A stretch of DNA of 64,000 bases, taken from positions 60,883,042-60,947,041 of the forward strand of contig NC_079492.1 in assembly GCF_020520425.1 (NCBI RefSeq). Reading direction: 5' to 3'. This document shows, piece by piece, positions 1 to 12,661 of the stretch (positions within the stretch are counted from its first letter, which is position 1; each line of letters begins with the position of its first letter). The notes under the pieces are model-generated. The model was not told the origin of the DNA and did no database searches. It saw only the letters and a program-made list of their open reading frames with translations. A program made the translations under genes and the position numbers. This stretch comes from Spinacia oleracea (taxonomy: Eukaryota > Streptophyta > Magnoliopsida > Caryophyllales > Amaranthaceae).

Positions 1-1899
1 TCATAATTCTTTTTGAAATTCTAACATTCAATGATATCATTAACCTTATTGACAAATTAATTCTTGATAACTTATTTGTTGTACAATCCTCAAAGCTTCA
101 TGTGTAAACTCAATTTCATAACTTTCACCATAAATCATGTTGGGTCCCGCATACTATTCTTGCATAACTTTAAAATTTCTAGCTTAGCTTCCCTAACATA
201 TCTGAGAATACACTTAGGTGCTTACAACCACAAAAACAATCATTATGAAGGGTGCGGAAAGGTAACTCGAAAATCAACCCTAACTTGAACGCTTTGAAAC
301 CTTGAATAACCTTGATTTGATTTGTGATTCGCCACTTATAAAATACAAACTCGTGCTCTTTCGGTACTTTATCATTCAACCTTATTGATAGACCAATTAT
401 TGATAACTTCTTAGCTTCCTTAATAGAGGCATATCAATCATCCTTTAGTCCTTCAACATGCATTTATTTGATTTAACTTTAACACAATGATGTTCAACAT
501 TCTCTCTCCTAAGTCAAATTCTTTCAACAATGGAGGGCTCAACCCAAATCACGTGAGTCGATCCTTGAACATAGCCTGGTTGAGGTCTCTACATATACTC
601 AAAATATGCGGTAAATACTTTAGCATAGATTAGTCTAGGTTGTTTACCCTAGATTACCATTTCATAGCCTTCGAAACTACTTTCTTGCCAACTTGACATA
701 TTTCAAAACTTCGCGAACTCCTGTATTTTCCTCAAATTTGTTCCTTAGGGTTCTCCATAATTCTTAAACTATCCATAGGTAGTTTTACTAAATGTATTGA
801 AGCACGGGTCTTAAATATGATTCATCAAGATCTCACATACAATTGATAATCCCAAAATAATTTCAGTTAACTTTATGGTATTTGGTTTACAACCTCTAGT
901 ATATTTTTAATACCTCAACGAACCTTCAAAATACTTTTACACTAATTCCATTGAGACCAGATATATGACACATAATGGTAACTTATCTTGATCCTCTATA
1001 ATACTCATACATTATTGTTTCTTGCACATAAGATCGGGGTTCCCAAGGTAACATTTTCATGTTATCATTCTTAAAATGATTTCCTCAAATTAACTCATCT
1101 CATCTCATTGGAATCTAAAGTCTTGTTCTCTTATTAGAGGTCTATCATGTTTCCTTCTCGAAATATATTTGGGCACTTAGGCAAGTAAAATTTCCTTTCC
1201 GTAACTTTTCTGATAAGCTTTCAACTTCAATCTTTTGTCTCTTAGTCATTGTAGAAATCTACCCTCCTTTTTCAACGATTAATGTCAATATTTCTCATAG
1301 TTGTTAACCTATCATCCTCACATCACATTATTCCAATATGCCTGGACTTCTTTAGGTTACCTAATACTCAACAATCTACACATATCAACCTATTTGGTAC
1401 AAACGCTAAACATATATGACAAATAATAAATGAAGGAATATCAACGAGTATCATACATAATAATTAGAAAAGAGAATTACAAGGACCATTGATAACGTTT
1501 CTGCCCTTTTCATGTGGTTTTGTCATAGAATCTACTCCAATCATGGGTTTCTGAAGCATGCTAACAATGTCATTGGTTCTATGTTCGTTGTTGATAGACG
1601 ATCTTTTAGTACGTGTAGCTGATGGTGATAGCTCAGAATAATCTCGAACCTAATGGTCATGACTTCCACAATGATCATTTGTTCCTATTGCAAATCCTTA
1701 ATTCGTGCTTTCCTAATCTCATAATTCAAAGTTGGCCTCGCATTCAAGCAAACGTTTCCTTTATCCTTAAGGAACTTCCATAACAAATATTTCCTTAGTC
1801 TCATCAATCAAAGTTGGTCTCGGTACTGACTTAACGCATTTAAACAAACATTTCCTTTATTCTTAACAACTTGACTTCTAGGTTTTACAGATCATCTTG
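1..1899 (-). other. Decayed interior of Element A beyond RNase H
   Basis: By position this should be the integrase half of Element A read on the minus strand, but no continuous frame or clear integrase motif can be read. A sequence near 1741-1765 (cattcaagcaaacgtttcct) recurs in altered form near 1837-1860, suggesting a local duplication. No host gene is visible. Confidence 0.4.
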
Positions 1900-3400
1900 G
1901 TTGGCTCGTAGAAAGGTAGGATCGAATTTAGGTAAGATTTTGACTCAAGCATCTATAATAACATTAGCTTTTCTGGTAGGGTATTGTATATCAAGATCAT
2001 AAGTAAGGTAGTTCTATTCAGGGACTTGGAGTTGGCGAGAGAATCATCTATGACCTTCCTGTTCCATTTCGACACATAATATTCTATGTTTAGAAGTATT
2101 AATATAAATAACAAATCTCTTAGTTCCGGATGGAAGGCAAGGATATAGGAAATTGTGATACGTCTCTTAAGTTCTCAAATTGCAAATTTACAATCATCAT
2201 TCCCCATAAATTTGATATCCTTTCTAACCAATCGGATTGTGGGTAAGGCAACCTTAGAGAAATCTTAGATAAATTTTCGATAATCTTCAGCTAAACCCAT
2301 AAAATTTCATACTTCAGGGACATTGGTTGGTCTAGGGTATTCCACGATTGCTTTTACTTTCTCATGATCAACAGATACACCTTTCTCAGAAATAATATGA
2401 CCTAAAAACGATATTTCCTTAAGCCAGAATTTACACTTTGACAACTTAGCACATAATTGGTTTTCATATCTAACACTTTTCTCCGATGCTCCTCGTGTTC
2501 CTTATTACTCTTAGAATGTACCAAAATATCATCAATGGAAACAACTACAAACTCATCAAGGTATGGTTTGAAAAATGTGGTTCATTAAATTCATAAATAC
2601 AGCTGATGCATTAGTTAACCCAAAAGGTATTACAACAAACTCATGGTGACCATAGTTGGTTCTAAAGGTTGTTCTTGGAATATCCTCAAGTTTATTATAA
2701 AGTCGATGGTATCCAGACCTCAAATCTATCTTTGAAAACACTTTTGTACCTCGAAGTTGGTCAAACAAATCATCAATGCGGAATAAAGGATATTTTTTTT
2801 TCCAACTCTATATAATCTATGCATAACCTCGATGTTTCATCATTTTTCCTCATAAATATGACAGGGCTCCCCAAAAGTGATGCACTCAGTTGAATATACC
2901 CTTATCCAAGTAAATCATCTAATTGATTCTTCAATTCTTTGCAACTCAGTTGATGTCATTCTATAGGTGCTTTAGGAATAGGGGTGGATCTTGTGATTAC
3001 TTTAATGCTAAAGTTCAATTCTCTCAGTGGCATACTAGGTTTCTTTTCTGGAAAACATTTGCCTATTCTCAAACGATAGCTGTATCGGTGATGGGTGATC
3101 GACAACACTACTAGGATAACCAGAAAAATTCACCACCGGAGCTTTCAAAGCAGTGACAATTTGCATCGTTGGTTTTCTTACTAACTTATGGAATGCAATC
3201 CTATCCTCATTTGGCGTTTTGGTCACACTATGCCTCAAACAATTAGTGTTAGCTTCATATTCAACCAACTTATTCCCAAAATCACATCAGGTCTAGATAG
3301 GTCAAAGGATACTAAAACTCAACTTTCTCTAACATCATAGGACAATTTCTAATTCACAATCACTAGGAAAGAAAACACTAATAATTGCATCGATATGGTA
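1900..3400 (-). pseudogene. Element A pol remnant (protease end, reverse transcriptase, RNase H end)
   Basis: Read from high to low coordinates. At 3035-3268 the peptide FHKLVRKPTMQIV matches the segment after the protease in Element D. At 2556-2768 there is a reverse transcriptase core ([21 protein letters not shown]), followed near 2530-2560 by the catalytic strand reading [10 protein letters not shown]. At 1950-2010 the minus strand matches the RNase H end of Element D ([15 protein letters not shown] region). Numerous stops and indels separate these blocks. Just upstream, near 3370-3400, sequence matching the gag start of D joins directly to sequence matching the far side of the protease, so roughly 1.2 kb of gag is deleted. 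It cannot code for an active polyprotein. Confidence 0.8.
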
Positions 3401-3690
3401 TAATCATTGTGAACGGATTGCTCGTTGCGAGCCCTTGGTGACATAATTCATAGCCTCGACAGACAACATACAACATTCAACATAACATGTCTCAACAAAT
3501 GAAAGCAAATAAATCATAGAAAATAAACCCTTTCATCCCGTTCCTACACTCACACTCATATTCATTTTAACTTAACATGATTTTAGAATATTCCTTTTTA
3601 GCTCATTCCTTAAAATTCTTTGCTTAAAGCCTACTGAATTCTATTTCGTGCAAAATCCGTAAGGTTTAGCACTTATGGTCCAGAACCTTG

Positions 3691-3703
3691 GCTCTGAATA
3701 CCA
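3691..3703 (-). other. Primer binding site of Element A (initiator tRNA-Met type)
   Basis: The minus strand reads TGGTATTCAGAGC three bases inside the LTR edge, close to the usual plant initiator-Met site TGGTATCAGAGC with one extra T. Element D has the same site with a different extra base. Confidence 0.75.
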
Positions 3704-3706
3704 AAC

Positions 3707-6366
3707 TGTAACACCCCGACCTCTAATTCAATTATTAATGCATAATTAGCAGCGGAATTAACCTAATTTGGTCGGGACATTACCTGCCGTAACTCCCTCT
3801 TGGGAATTACAAGGCAACCATCAATCATAAGCTATTAAATCCCAAAATTTATATAATAATCATTTATATTACCAAAATAAAAGTATGTAATTTATTAAAA
3901 GTCTTTGAATAAACTATTAAATCCTTAAGCATGAACTAGGTGAATATTATTAAAGTGAAATCCTCGCCACTACTCGTTTCCATCGTTCCCAGCAGTACCT
4001 AAAACAAAAAACAAAATCGGTGAGCCGAAGACTCAGTAACGAACTATTCTAGCAACGTAAATTCATTTCAATTCATTTTATTTAGTAACACAGGGAGAAT
4101 AGAATAATGTAAAACAATTTATAAAGTCCTTTATTTAATTCATTTATAACTTTAGGGTGCACATGCTAGCCGTGGCAAGTATGACATGGTGGAACGTCTT
4201 CCACGATGGACCGCTGTCCATAAAACATAGGGCCTTGGCCCGAAAACATGAGAGCTTTGGCTCAATGGGCGGATGCCCCATGGGTACATCCATGACCGAG
4301 AATTGTAACCTGTGAACATATACTGCCAAACGGACTAGGTCTTTCACTTTCATTTATCATGTTTCGTTAAATTTTACATCTTAGCCTTTTTACTTCATTT
4401 GAAGTAACATAATTCCTTTAGATCATGTGATCGAAATAAAACATCATTTTGATCTTGGGATCAATAAAATATAATTTCTTTCATGGCATCATATAAGCAT
4501 CATTTTATAAGAAATTCAATCAATCATAATATAAGGAATAATTCCATCAAATCATATTATAATAAATAATTCAATCAAATCATATTTCATTTCCCGCAAT
4601 TCACAAAACATGTCAAAAACATTCAGTTCATAAATCAATCATAACGTTGTAATTTCATAATCTCATTTATAAGGGAATTGCGGGTACTAGCAATAGCCGT
4701 TACCTCAGATCCGTGATTTGCTAAGGATTTTCCTTGGTTCGTTCGTCCTGAGCTCTGAGTCCAGTTTCTTTCAAAATATTAAATCATAGAATTAGTATTA
4801 AAAGAGATAAATAATCTAAAATCAATATTTTATAAATAATAAAATTTATAAGTAAATAAATAATTTTTAATAATAATATAATTTCATAATTTAATGAAAA
4901 TAATATTAATCGAAATTTTAATCGAAAAATATATTCATATTCATAATCCGGTTTTCATGAAAATGTTATTTAAATTTCATTTTTGTTAAACAAATCTAAT
5001 AATTTATTTTGTTAAAATTGATAATCAAACCTGAAAAAAATAATAACAATAAATAATTATACTGTAAAATCAATTTATTAGAACATAAATACCATAGAAA
5101 TTCTGAAAATTTAGATTGGTCTTACCCAAATCCCAAATAGTTAAGTTGGCCCAACTTAAATTTGGGTTGGAGAAAAATGAATCAGGTTTTAATTAAAACT
5201 GATTCTCTCCCTTTTTTTGAATGAATCAGGTAGCACGGAGGAGAGGAGCACGAAGAGGAGGGAGGAGGGAGGTGGCGGCTGGGCTGGGATCGATGGTTCG
5301 GCGCAGCACCGGAGGTGAGACGGTGATGGTGGTGGTTGTTTGGTGGAGGCAAAACGGCGAGAAAGAGAGAGGAAGAAATGGGCATGAACAAGGCGAGAAT
5401 AGGGGAGTTGAGGGGTGGCGTCGTGGGTGATTCTGGGCGGAGGGATGGGACGTATCGTCCGGGAATATTGGCGGCGGATGTTAGGGTTGTGATGTTGGAC
5501 GGTGGTGGAGCGTGATGATGGTGGTGCAGCGAGGCAGAGAAAGGAAAGGAGACAGGGGAGTTTTTGAGATGGGGTGTTCGATCGGTGGCAGCGCAACTCG
5601 CCGGGAAGTGTGGGGGAGATGGGTAGAGCAGGCGAGGAGATTGGGCTGGTGTGGTGGCTGCGGTGCGGTGGTGCAGCGGAGGAAAGAAGGGGGGGAAAAA
5701 GGCAGGGGAGGGAAGCAGGGATGCGACAGAGGAGGGAGTAGGGGGAGTATGGTGGTGGTCGAGTGATGGTCGAGTGGTGTTGCGGTTCTCGAGGTGGTGT
5801 TGAACGGTGGTCGACAGTGGTGGTTATGGTGGTGGAAGATGGTGGTTTTGGGTGGTGATTTGAATTACAGAAAATTAAGGAGGGTGGAATTGAATTTGTG
5901 TTCTGTTGATTTCTTGGAATTGAATTGGACAACAATCTGATTTTGTAAATAGGTAGAGTAATGAACAAGGAGAAGTCCTTGGTCTCCAAGGCATGAATGT
6001 AGACAGATTTCAAGGGGAAGGGGAGTGGGAAACATACGCGGAGAGGAGAAAGAAGAAGAGAAATGGAATTTTTCTCTTTCAATGGCATTTTTTTTGTAAT
6101 TTTGCAAGATTAGGCTAAAATTCTGAAATTATTGCTATTTTTGGAAACTACAAAAAATAGAAATGTTTAGTTAAAATATTTCCTTATAAAAATATCGTTA
6201 ACGAAAAAATAAATAAATTTTTGTTTATAAATTTGTCGTTTAAAATAAATCGTAAAAACGATTAAAATAACGAAATTCGATTATTCGTAATTATTTAAAA
6301 CGAGATCAAGCTAATAAATATTTTTAATTTTAATAAATCAAGTTTAAAAAATTTCGGGGTATTACA
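3707..6366 (-). repeat. 5' LTR of Element A (2660 bp)
   Basis: Starts TG and ends CA in element orientation, from TGTAATACCCCGAAATTTT at 6366 to ...GGGGTGTTACA at 3707. It is colinear with the 2.99-kb LTRs of Element D, including the segment near 4720-4790 (matching CTCGGAGCTCAGGA of D) and the segment near 3960-4040 around the GAGTCTTCGGCTCACCG sequence. A proline/serine/histidine-rich open frame occupies 5189-6088 in the sense direction. I treat it as compositional, because the matching frame in Element D has no ATG near its start. Confidence 0.85.
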
Positions 6367-7141
6367 TAACCTAAGTCCACTAGCTAGGTATCAAGGGAAT
6401 TCAGGATCGAATCCACAGGGAAACAATGTTCTTTCTACTATTAATCAATTAGACTAGACTATTGGGAACAAGAGTTGGTTTGATGGTTTGCTAAAACTAC
6501 GGCGATAATTAAACAACTAGGAATCAATATATTAAGGAATCTAGGGAATAGGTTCACCAACAGATAACAATCCAGGACAATAAACAATCACGATAATCAA
6601 CAAAGTAATTAATTAGACTAGCATGCTCTCTCGAATCAATACTAATCATAGACTTAGAATTAACGGGCTCTCGCTACGTATTAACTCTAATTCCACCTAT
6701 TGACACAAGCCTAAACATCAAATTGCATCTCTCGAATCTTAACTTGATATTGCATAACTACCACAATTAAACCTGCGCAAATCTAATTGTATAGTGAAAT
6801 AAACCAATCAATAGGAATTAATTACAATGCCAACAATCACAATTATTCAATATCCCTTCATATTATTCAAGGATCCCCAAACCCTAGAAAATAGACTACT
6901 CAAGCATATTAACAATAAACAAAGCAATTAACATGATGGGAAACATGATTATAGCAAAACAAAGAATTGAAATAAAAAACAATACCTAATTGAAGAACAA
7001 TGGAAATAGAAAGCTTGAATTTTTATTGAATTTGAAACTAAGTGTTTTGAACTAATTTAGAGAGAAAACAAAGCTAAGAGAAAATAAACTAAGGGGTTAA
7101 TACTAGAAATAAAGGTGTCCACTAAAAATAATCAAGCCTAG

Positions 7142-7149
7142 TATTTATA
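7142..7149 (-). promoter_or_regulatory. LTR TATA box, Element B 3' LTR
   Basis: TATAAATA on the minus strand, in the stretch reading ACTATAAATACTAGG. The GC-rich palindromic module lies about 60-250 bp upstream in the direction of transcription. An exact copy is in the other LTR. Confidence 0.55.
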
Positions 7150-7209
7150 GTTTGCCCATAAAAATAAAGAAAAACCGGAAGAAAACCGCGCCTAAAGCAT
7201 GCTGGGTTG

Positions 7210-7395
7210 TCGTCGCCCGGTCGGGCAGCCTTCCGCCCGTCGGGCGACCAGCTCGAAATCCGCCCGTCGGGCGCAGGTCTGCCTGCCGGGCGGAGGGAGA
7301 CATTTTGGAAATCATCGGCACGCGCCCGGTCGGGCAGCTCCCGCCCGTCGGGCAGACGTTCGCCCGTCGGGCAGCCATTCGCCCGCCGGGCAGGC
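7210..7395 (-). repeat. GC-rich palindromic module in U3 of Element B 3' LTR
   Basis: About eight copies or near-copies of the palindrome GCCCGTCGGGC (variants GCCCGGTCGGGC, GCCCGCCGGGC) within 185 bp, in otherwise AT-rich sequence. The same block is in the other LTR (13546-13725), and a diverged copy lies inside the element (9410-9582). Confidence 0.9.
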
Positions 7396-7832
7396 GTACA
7401 AACTGCACGATCCTCTATCTTTAAAAGGCCATATCTCCTTTTTTATTCGTCGGAATTAGGCGAGTGACCACTCGTTAGAAAGCTATTGAAATATAGAATC
7501 CAACTCAACTTGAATCACTTTATTTGGAGTTGTAGAACGTAAGTTATGATCAAAAGAGTAGACGGGTGTCGGTTTTCTAGTTCTTTCACTATCCGCTTTG
7601 CTCGAAAACTCTTCCAACTCAGTGTGTGTGCTCTCGAAAGTAAATAATCTCTTGTATTGATTCAAATGAGTAAGAAATGCATAAAATATGATAATTCCTA
7701 CAATGATGAACCTGAAACTACAAACACACTACAAGGAGCACATTAGTACTAAAAATCGCTCCGAAGAGCTCATTTGAGATCAAAAAGTACTAAGGGACGG
7801 GGGTAAAACCACTATAAAATATGAACATATCA

Positions 7833-7844
7833 AACTCCCCCAAG
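7833..7844 (-). other. Polypurine tract of Element B
   Basis: The minus strand reads CTTGGGGGAGTT directly before the 3' LTR, the expected position of the plus-strand primer. Similar tracts recur inside at 8711-8725 and 9304-9317. Confidence 0.7.
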
Positions 7845-9870
7845 CTAGATCTTTGCTTGTCCCTAAGCAAAGAAATTATCGATAAATACATAAACCAACT
7901 TCACCCCAAATTCAACTTAAAGCAATGGATATGATTCAAGGTAAAATCCAACAAGTATGCATCAATGTCAACCAATCCAATCTATTCGACCATAAATCCT
8001 CCCTAACAATCGTCACGCAGAGCAAACCACAAGTGTACATGGAATTCAAGACTAGTGCTTTCACACTCTTCACTAATTTATGTGGCGGGTAAAAGATGTA
8101 CCCGTTCTCTCTCCTCCCAATATGTATGTGAACAATGCCCTCCCAAACTCACAACACTCGTGTGTTTAAAAGAACATGCACTCAACCTAATAGTCGACTC
8201 GGAATATGTCATGTCATAACTTGCATTGATAAACAACTACTTTCACATTAATATGACTCTATGCACAAAGGTCGGAAGGTCTTGAAAGCTTGTAATGATA
8301 GGCTTAGGTAAGAGTGCTGTAAATTTGGGTACAATGTAAGCTTAAAGCATTGGCTTTATGGAGCATAAATCCTAGTAAATCCCATTATCAACCACAAATG
8401 ATGACCATAACTCTCTCACTCACCACATGATGAAACAACAAACAAACCACACTATACTTTCTTGCCTTTCTTTCGCAATTATAACCAATCACTCATAAAG
8501 ATAAGAAATTACAATACTGGAGTGACAAATGCTTTGAATTATTTTGAGAGCAATGATTTTTTTTTCTTTTGGAAACCTTCACATTTTCTATTCTTCTCAC
8601 CTCTTTCACTTCTTCATTTTTTTTTCAAACATTACACATGGCAAGAAGAACTCCTTTTTCAACACTCACTTTGTGCTCAAAATGTAGCACACTACAACTC
8701 CATCACCTCACTACTATTAGCTCCCCCAAGCTAGGTTTGGGACTAGTAACCAATGGAGTTTTCACGGGCTTGTAATGTGGCTAGTCACCGAATAAAGGGC
8801 ACAAGCAACAACATGGGTAGAAAAGGAGGGAACAAATGTATCTAATTTCATCTGAAGGCTACCTAAATAGAAAAATGCCTTCGTCCTCCACAATGTGCAT
8901 GTATATGAGTCATGAAACACTACTAACAGTTGCAAACCAATACTCAAAATCAACGACACACCAGGAAGCTATCACACATTCCTAACCAAGTCAACTAGCC
9001 AAGCACCAAGTCCACAAATAGTTGGTCAGAGTTGACTCATGTCAAGGCATCAAAGTAATCGAATCTCAAATCATGGTTAACAAATCAACAATGCTCGTCA
9101 TCAAAAACCAAGAATCAAAATAGTTTTCAATCAAGGGGCACAGGGAAGCATGGTTTTGTATTCATCGGAACGTATTTTTGTATTTTTTTTTCAAAGCAAA
9201 AAGCTACTCTAGAAAGCAATAAACACACCCAAAATAAACACACAAAAATAAGTAAATGCAAAAATAAAAGGAAAACATACCTAATATGTACAGGTAAGTG
9301 AAACACCCCCCAAGCTAAATCAGACATTGTCCTCATTGGCTCAAGGGGTATCGAACCATCTCGATCATCTCAGCATCACTGATGGGAGTCCCGTGTTTTA
9401 AGCGGCATTTTCTCCTCTCGCCCGCCGGGCCGACGCCCGCCCGACGGGCCTGTAGCTCGAAACTCGCCCGAAGCTCGTATTAGACCGCCCGTCGGGCGCA
9501 GGTCTGCCCGGCGGGCGGAGAGAGATTTTTCTCATCCCTTCAACACGCGCCCGGTCGGGCGGCTCTCGCCCGTCGGGCCATTTGCGAACTTGCTCCTTAC
9601 GATGTATTCTAACTTTTCGTACTAGGAGCTAACACCTGTACATCATCAAACACCCAAAATAGTGAAAATACCCTCTCCTCACTTCTCTAAAGCAAAGAAT
9701 AAACTATAAAAATCACAAACTAAACTATACTATCGAAAGCAAAAAGTACACTACGGAAAGAAATAAATGGATAGTGAAGTACTCATCCCTCGATTAGATT
9801 GATGCAATGTCCCCATTACACAATCTCAGTTTATGCACAGACAACGAAGAGAAGGGGATGAGAGCCACGA
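7845..9870 (-). other. 3' interior of Element B, non-coding
   Basis: This 2-kb stretch between the gag-protease frame and the 3' LTR shows no supported coding sequence. It holds two further purine tracts resembling the terminal one and a GC-rich palindromic block (9410-9582). In a complete element reverse transcriptase and integrase would lie around here. Confidence 0.6.
9410..9582 (-). repeat. Internal copy of the Element B GC-rich palindromic module
   Basis: About six GCCCGTCGGGC-type palindromes. Two sub-blocks match the LTR module in order: CCGCCCGTCGGGCGCAGG with the following GCAGGTCTGCCCG (9486-9520 against 13593-13627), and CGCGCCCGGTCGGGC (9545-9560 against 7321-7336). It looks like a diverged duplicate of the LTR block rather than chance composition. 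Confidence 0.8.
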
Positions 9871-9874
9871 CAAC

Positions 9875-12522
9875 TCATCGAATGGGGGCACCAAAGATGA
9901 TGCCATCTGGTGTCAATTCAAATGCCTTGGATGAGCTATGTGGTGCGGGAAGTGACAGATCACGACCCCGATCATGAATACGGTGCCCACCGTTTACAGA
10001 ACTTTTCGCCTTTTGGGTCGCAGCATTATCAAATCGTGCTTCCTTTCGAACCCATGCCAAAGAGTTGATATTCCGGTCACCTCCACCTACAAAACAATTT
10101 GAAACACGTGCTTTCTCCGAAGGTATGTTAGAGTTAGTATGAGTCAATTAAATATTAAAATAATCATTAGAGACATTGACTCCACAACATGACTCCTCTA
10201 CCATAGGACTCTTAGCAACATGGGTTAAATTAAAAGTAACCTTGTCATCCCCCACATTTAAGGTCAACTTGTCATTCTTAACATCTATGATTGCCCCCGC
10301 AGTGTGTAGGAAAGGTCGACCTAAAATAATAGGAATCTGCCTGTCCTCTTCCATGTCCAAAACAACAAAGTCAACAGGAATAAAAAATTTACCTACTCTA
10401 ACAGGCACATCTTCTAGCACACCTAGGGGGTACTTCACAGATCTATCGGCCATTTGCAGAGTTATATTGGTAACCTTTAAATCACCCATGTTCAATTTGG
10501 TGCAGACAGACAGGGGCATGACACTAACACTGGCACCTAAATCACATAAGGCTTTGTCAATAAAAAGATTGCCAATGTTACACGGGATAGAGAAACTCCC
10601 GGGGTCCTTCAACTTGGGTGGAGACTTATTCTGTAGTAAGGCACTACATTTTTCAGTAAATGCAACAGTCTCCACCTCACTAAATGCTCTCTTCCTAGTC
10701 AAGATGTCTTTCATGTATTTAGCATATGCAGGTACTTGAGTAATTAATTCAGTGAAAGGAACCGTTACCTGCAGATTCTTTACCACTTCTAAGAACTTAC
10801 CAAACTGCTTGTCTAGCTTGTTCTTTAGCTGACGGTGAGGGAAAGGAAGTTTGATAGGCGGAACTTGTATTTCAACTTTCTTCTCAACCCTTGTGCTAGC
10901 TTCCTTCTCCTTGAGCACTTTCCCACTTTCTTCTGTCACACCATCACTGATAGGTACTTCAACCTCTCCTTCAATAGTCATATGCGGCCCATCATACTCA
11001 TATCCACTCCGCAAGGTGACAGCATTTACAGACTCTCTATGCACGAGCTGTGAAGGGAGTTGACCTTGGGGTCTCTCCGCAAGAGTAGTAGCCATTTGTG
11101 CCAACTGTTTATCCATGATCTTGTTATGAGCAGTGGGGGCATCGATTTTGGCATCCTTTTCGCGCAGAGACCTCTGCAATTCCACATCATATTCCTCATC
11201 TCTACAAGCATGGGATCAGGCTGTGTGGGTTGAGGTTGTGGAGGAAAACCAGGTGGTCCACTAGACTGTGGGTTGTAGTTACTCCGCGGTTGGTATGACT
11301 GCTGTGGTGGTGGTTGGTAATGTTGTTGTGGTGGTGGAGGGTGTTGAATCTGATGGGGGTTCTGCACATTAGTACTCCTATATGATAGCAGGGGGTTGTT
11401 TTTATACCCCTCATTGTAAGAGTTGGAGTACGGATTGTTCTGCTTGTAGGACTGGAATGCATTGCATTGTTCGATGGAGCTCCTGCATTCTTGTGCATAA
11501 TGACCTTGCATCCCACAACTATTACAGATATTTGCAGATTGGGCACTCATTGTAGCGACACTAGCATGTTGGGTGGATTGGGATGATGCGATTTGTATAT
11601 TATCCAGCTTGTGATGTAGGGCAGTTAGCTGAGCAGTAAGTTGTTAAATAGAGTTCATCTCGTGCTTAACACCCCAGTCAGCAATACCTCTAGGATTCCC
11701 ATATTGGGCACTATGGATGGCCATCTCCTCAATCACCTCTAAAGCTCTAGGCACCTCCAGTTGCATAAATCTCCCGCTGGCAGCTGAATCCAAAAGACAC
11801 CTAGACTCATTACCCAGACCATTATAGAACTGCTGAACCAGGAACCAGTCATCCAAACCATGGTGTGGGGACTCTCTTTGCAAGTCCTTGAATCTCTCCC
11901 AAACATCGAACAAACTCTCATCTGCTTGTTGAGAGATACCTAATATCTGACCCCTCAGACGAGCTGTCTTCTCAGGTGGGAAATATTTAACATAGAATGC
12001 AAGGGCCAAGGAATTCCAATCGGTGATTTTCATAGCTGCGCGGTTGAGACTGTTAATCCATAGCTTTGCCTTCCCACTCAATGAAAATGGAAAGAGTATC
12101 TCCATAGTCTACTCCGGTGTTAAATTCTTCTGCTTAATGGTGGCACAATACTGAATGAAAGACTGAATATGGAGATTAGGATCTTCACCCTTTTCCCCAC
12201 CGAATTGGTGTCTCTCGTTCATGTTTATCAGCTGGGGTTCAATCTTAAAATTCTCGACCGCAATGGAAGGCAGGATTGCCTTGGGAAGCATAGACAGACT
12301 TGGTTTAGAATATTCTGTAAGCCTTGGCACAAGTGGGGGTGGTGGTGGTGGTGCTTGGTCACCCATCCCTGAATCTGTATGGAATAGATTGCTAATCAGA
12401 TAGTCGGATTCAGAGTCAGAATAGTCTCTCAACTGTTCAACGAATCTACGCCGTCTACGAAAGGTCCGTTCAGGTTCAGGATCGAACGAAGTCAGATCGC
12501 TGGTATGGACAGTCCTGGGCAT
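9875..12522 (-). pseudogene. Element B gag-protease polyprotein, broken
   Basis: Reading from ATG at 12522 (MPRTVHTSD), the frame encodes an Athila/Tat-like gag: a proline run, a retrotransposon gag domain (FPFSLSGKAKLWINSL; FKDLQRESPHHGL) and a zinc knuckle CNSCGMQGHYAQEC near 11490-11520. An aspartic protease follows at about 10300-10600 (ALCDLGASVSVMPLS; IILGRPFL). Breaks: in-frame TAG at 12106-12108, in-frame TAA at 11644-11646, a one-base frame change near 11190, and TAA at 10148-10150. After that TAA the same frame stays open for 90 more residues to 9875, with no recognisable domain. No reverse transcriptase follows. The family call rests on gag and protease motifs plus the primer site. 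Confidence 0.8.
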
Positions 12523-12643
12523 AAACAAGCAAAAACTAGAAAACAGTCGTGAGATCCGATCTCAAAGAACGGGGGTTCCTTGAGAAGTAAAGTAACAAAC
12601 AATAATCTAGAAATAACAATTAATAACAGAAAATAAAACCGTT

Positions 12644-12661
12644 TCCCCGACAACGGCGCCA
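12644..12661 (-). other. Primer binding site of Element B (tRNA-Asp type)
   Basis: The minus strand reads TGGCGCCGTTGTCGGGGA five bases inside the LTR. This is the site typical of Athila/Tat-lineage elements, with one base changed from the usual GTTGCCGGGG form. Confidence 0.8.

Larger units (their letters stand above)
1..6366 (-). mobile_element. Element A: Tekay-like Ty3/gypsy LTR retrotransposon, partial
   Basis: Minus-strand element whose 5' LTR (3707-6366), primer binding site and decayed protease, reverse transcriptase and RNase H are in the window; the rest runs off the left edge. Homology to Element D is visible throughout: the LTR end (GTCGGGGTGTTACA on minus), the primer site and pol peptides such as FHKLVRKPT. 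Most of gag is missing. Its right end (TTACA at 6366) abuts the truncated 3' LTR of Element B, so A most likely inserted into B. The second LTR and the target duplication lie outside the window. Clade assignment rests on likeness to Element D. Confidence 0.85.
6367..7832 (-). repeat. 3' LTR of Element B (left end truncated)
   Basis: Matches 12711-14164 nearly base for base from CTAAGTCCACTAGCTAGG onward and ends ATATGAACATATCA at 7832. The first roughly 44 bp of the other LTR (from TGACAGGCTTAAG) are absent here because Element A joins at 6366/6367. Confidence 0.9.
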
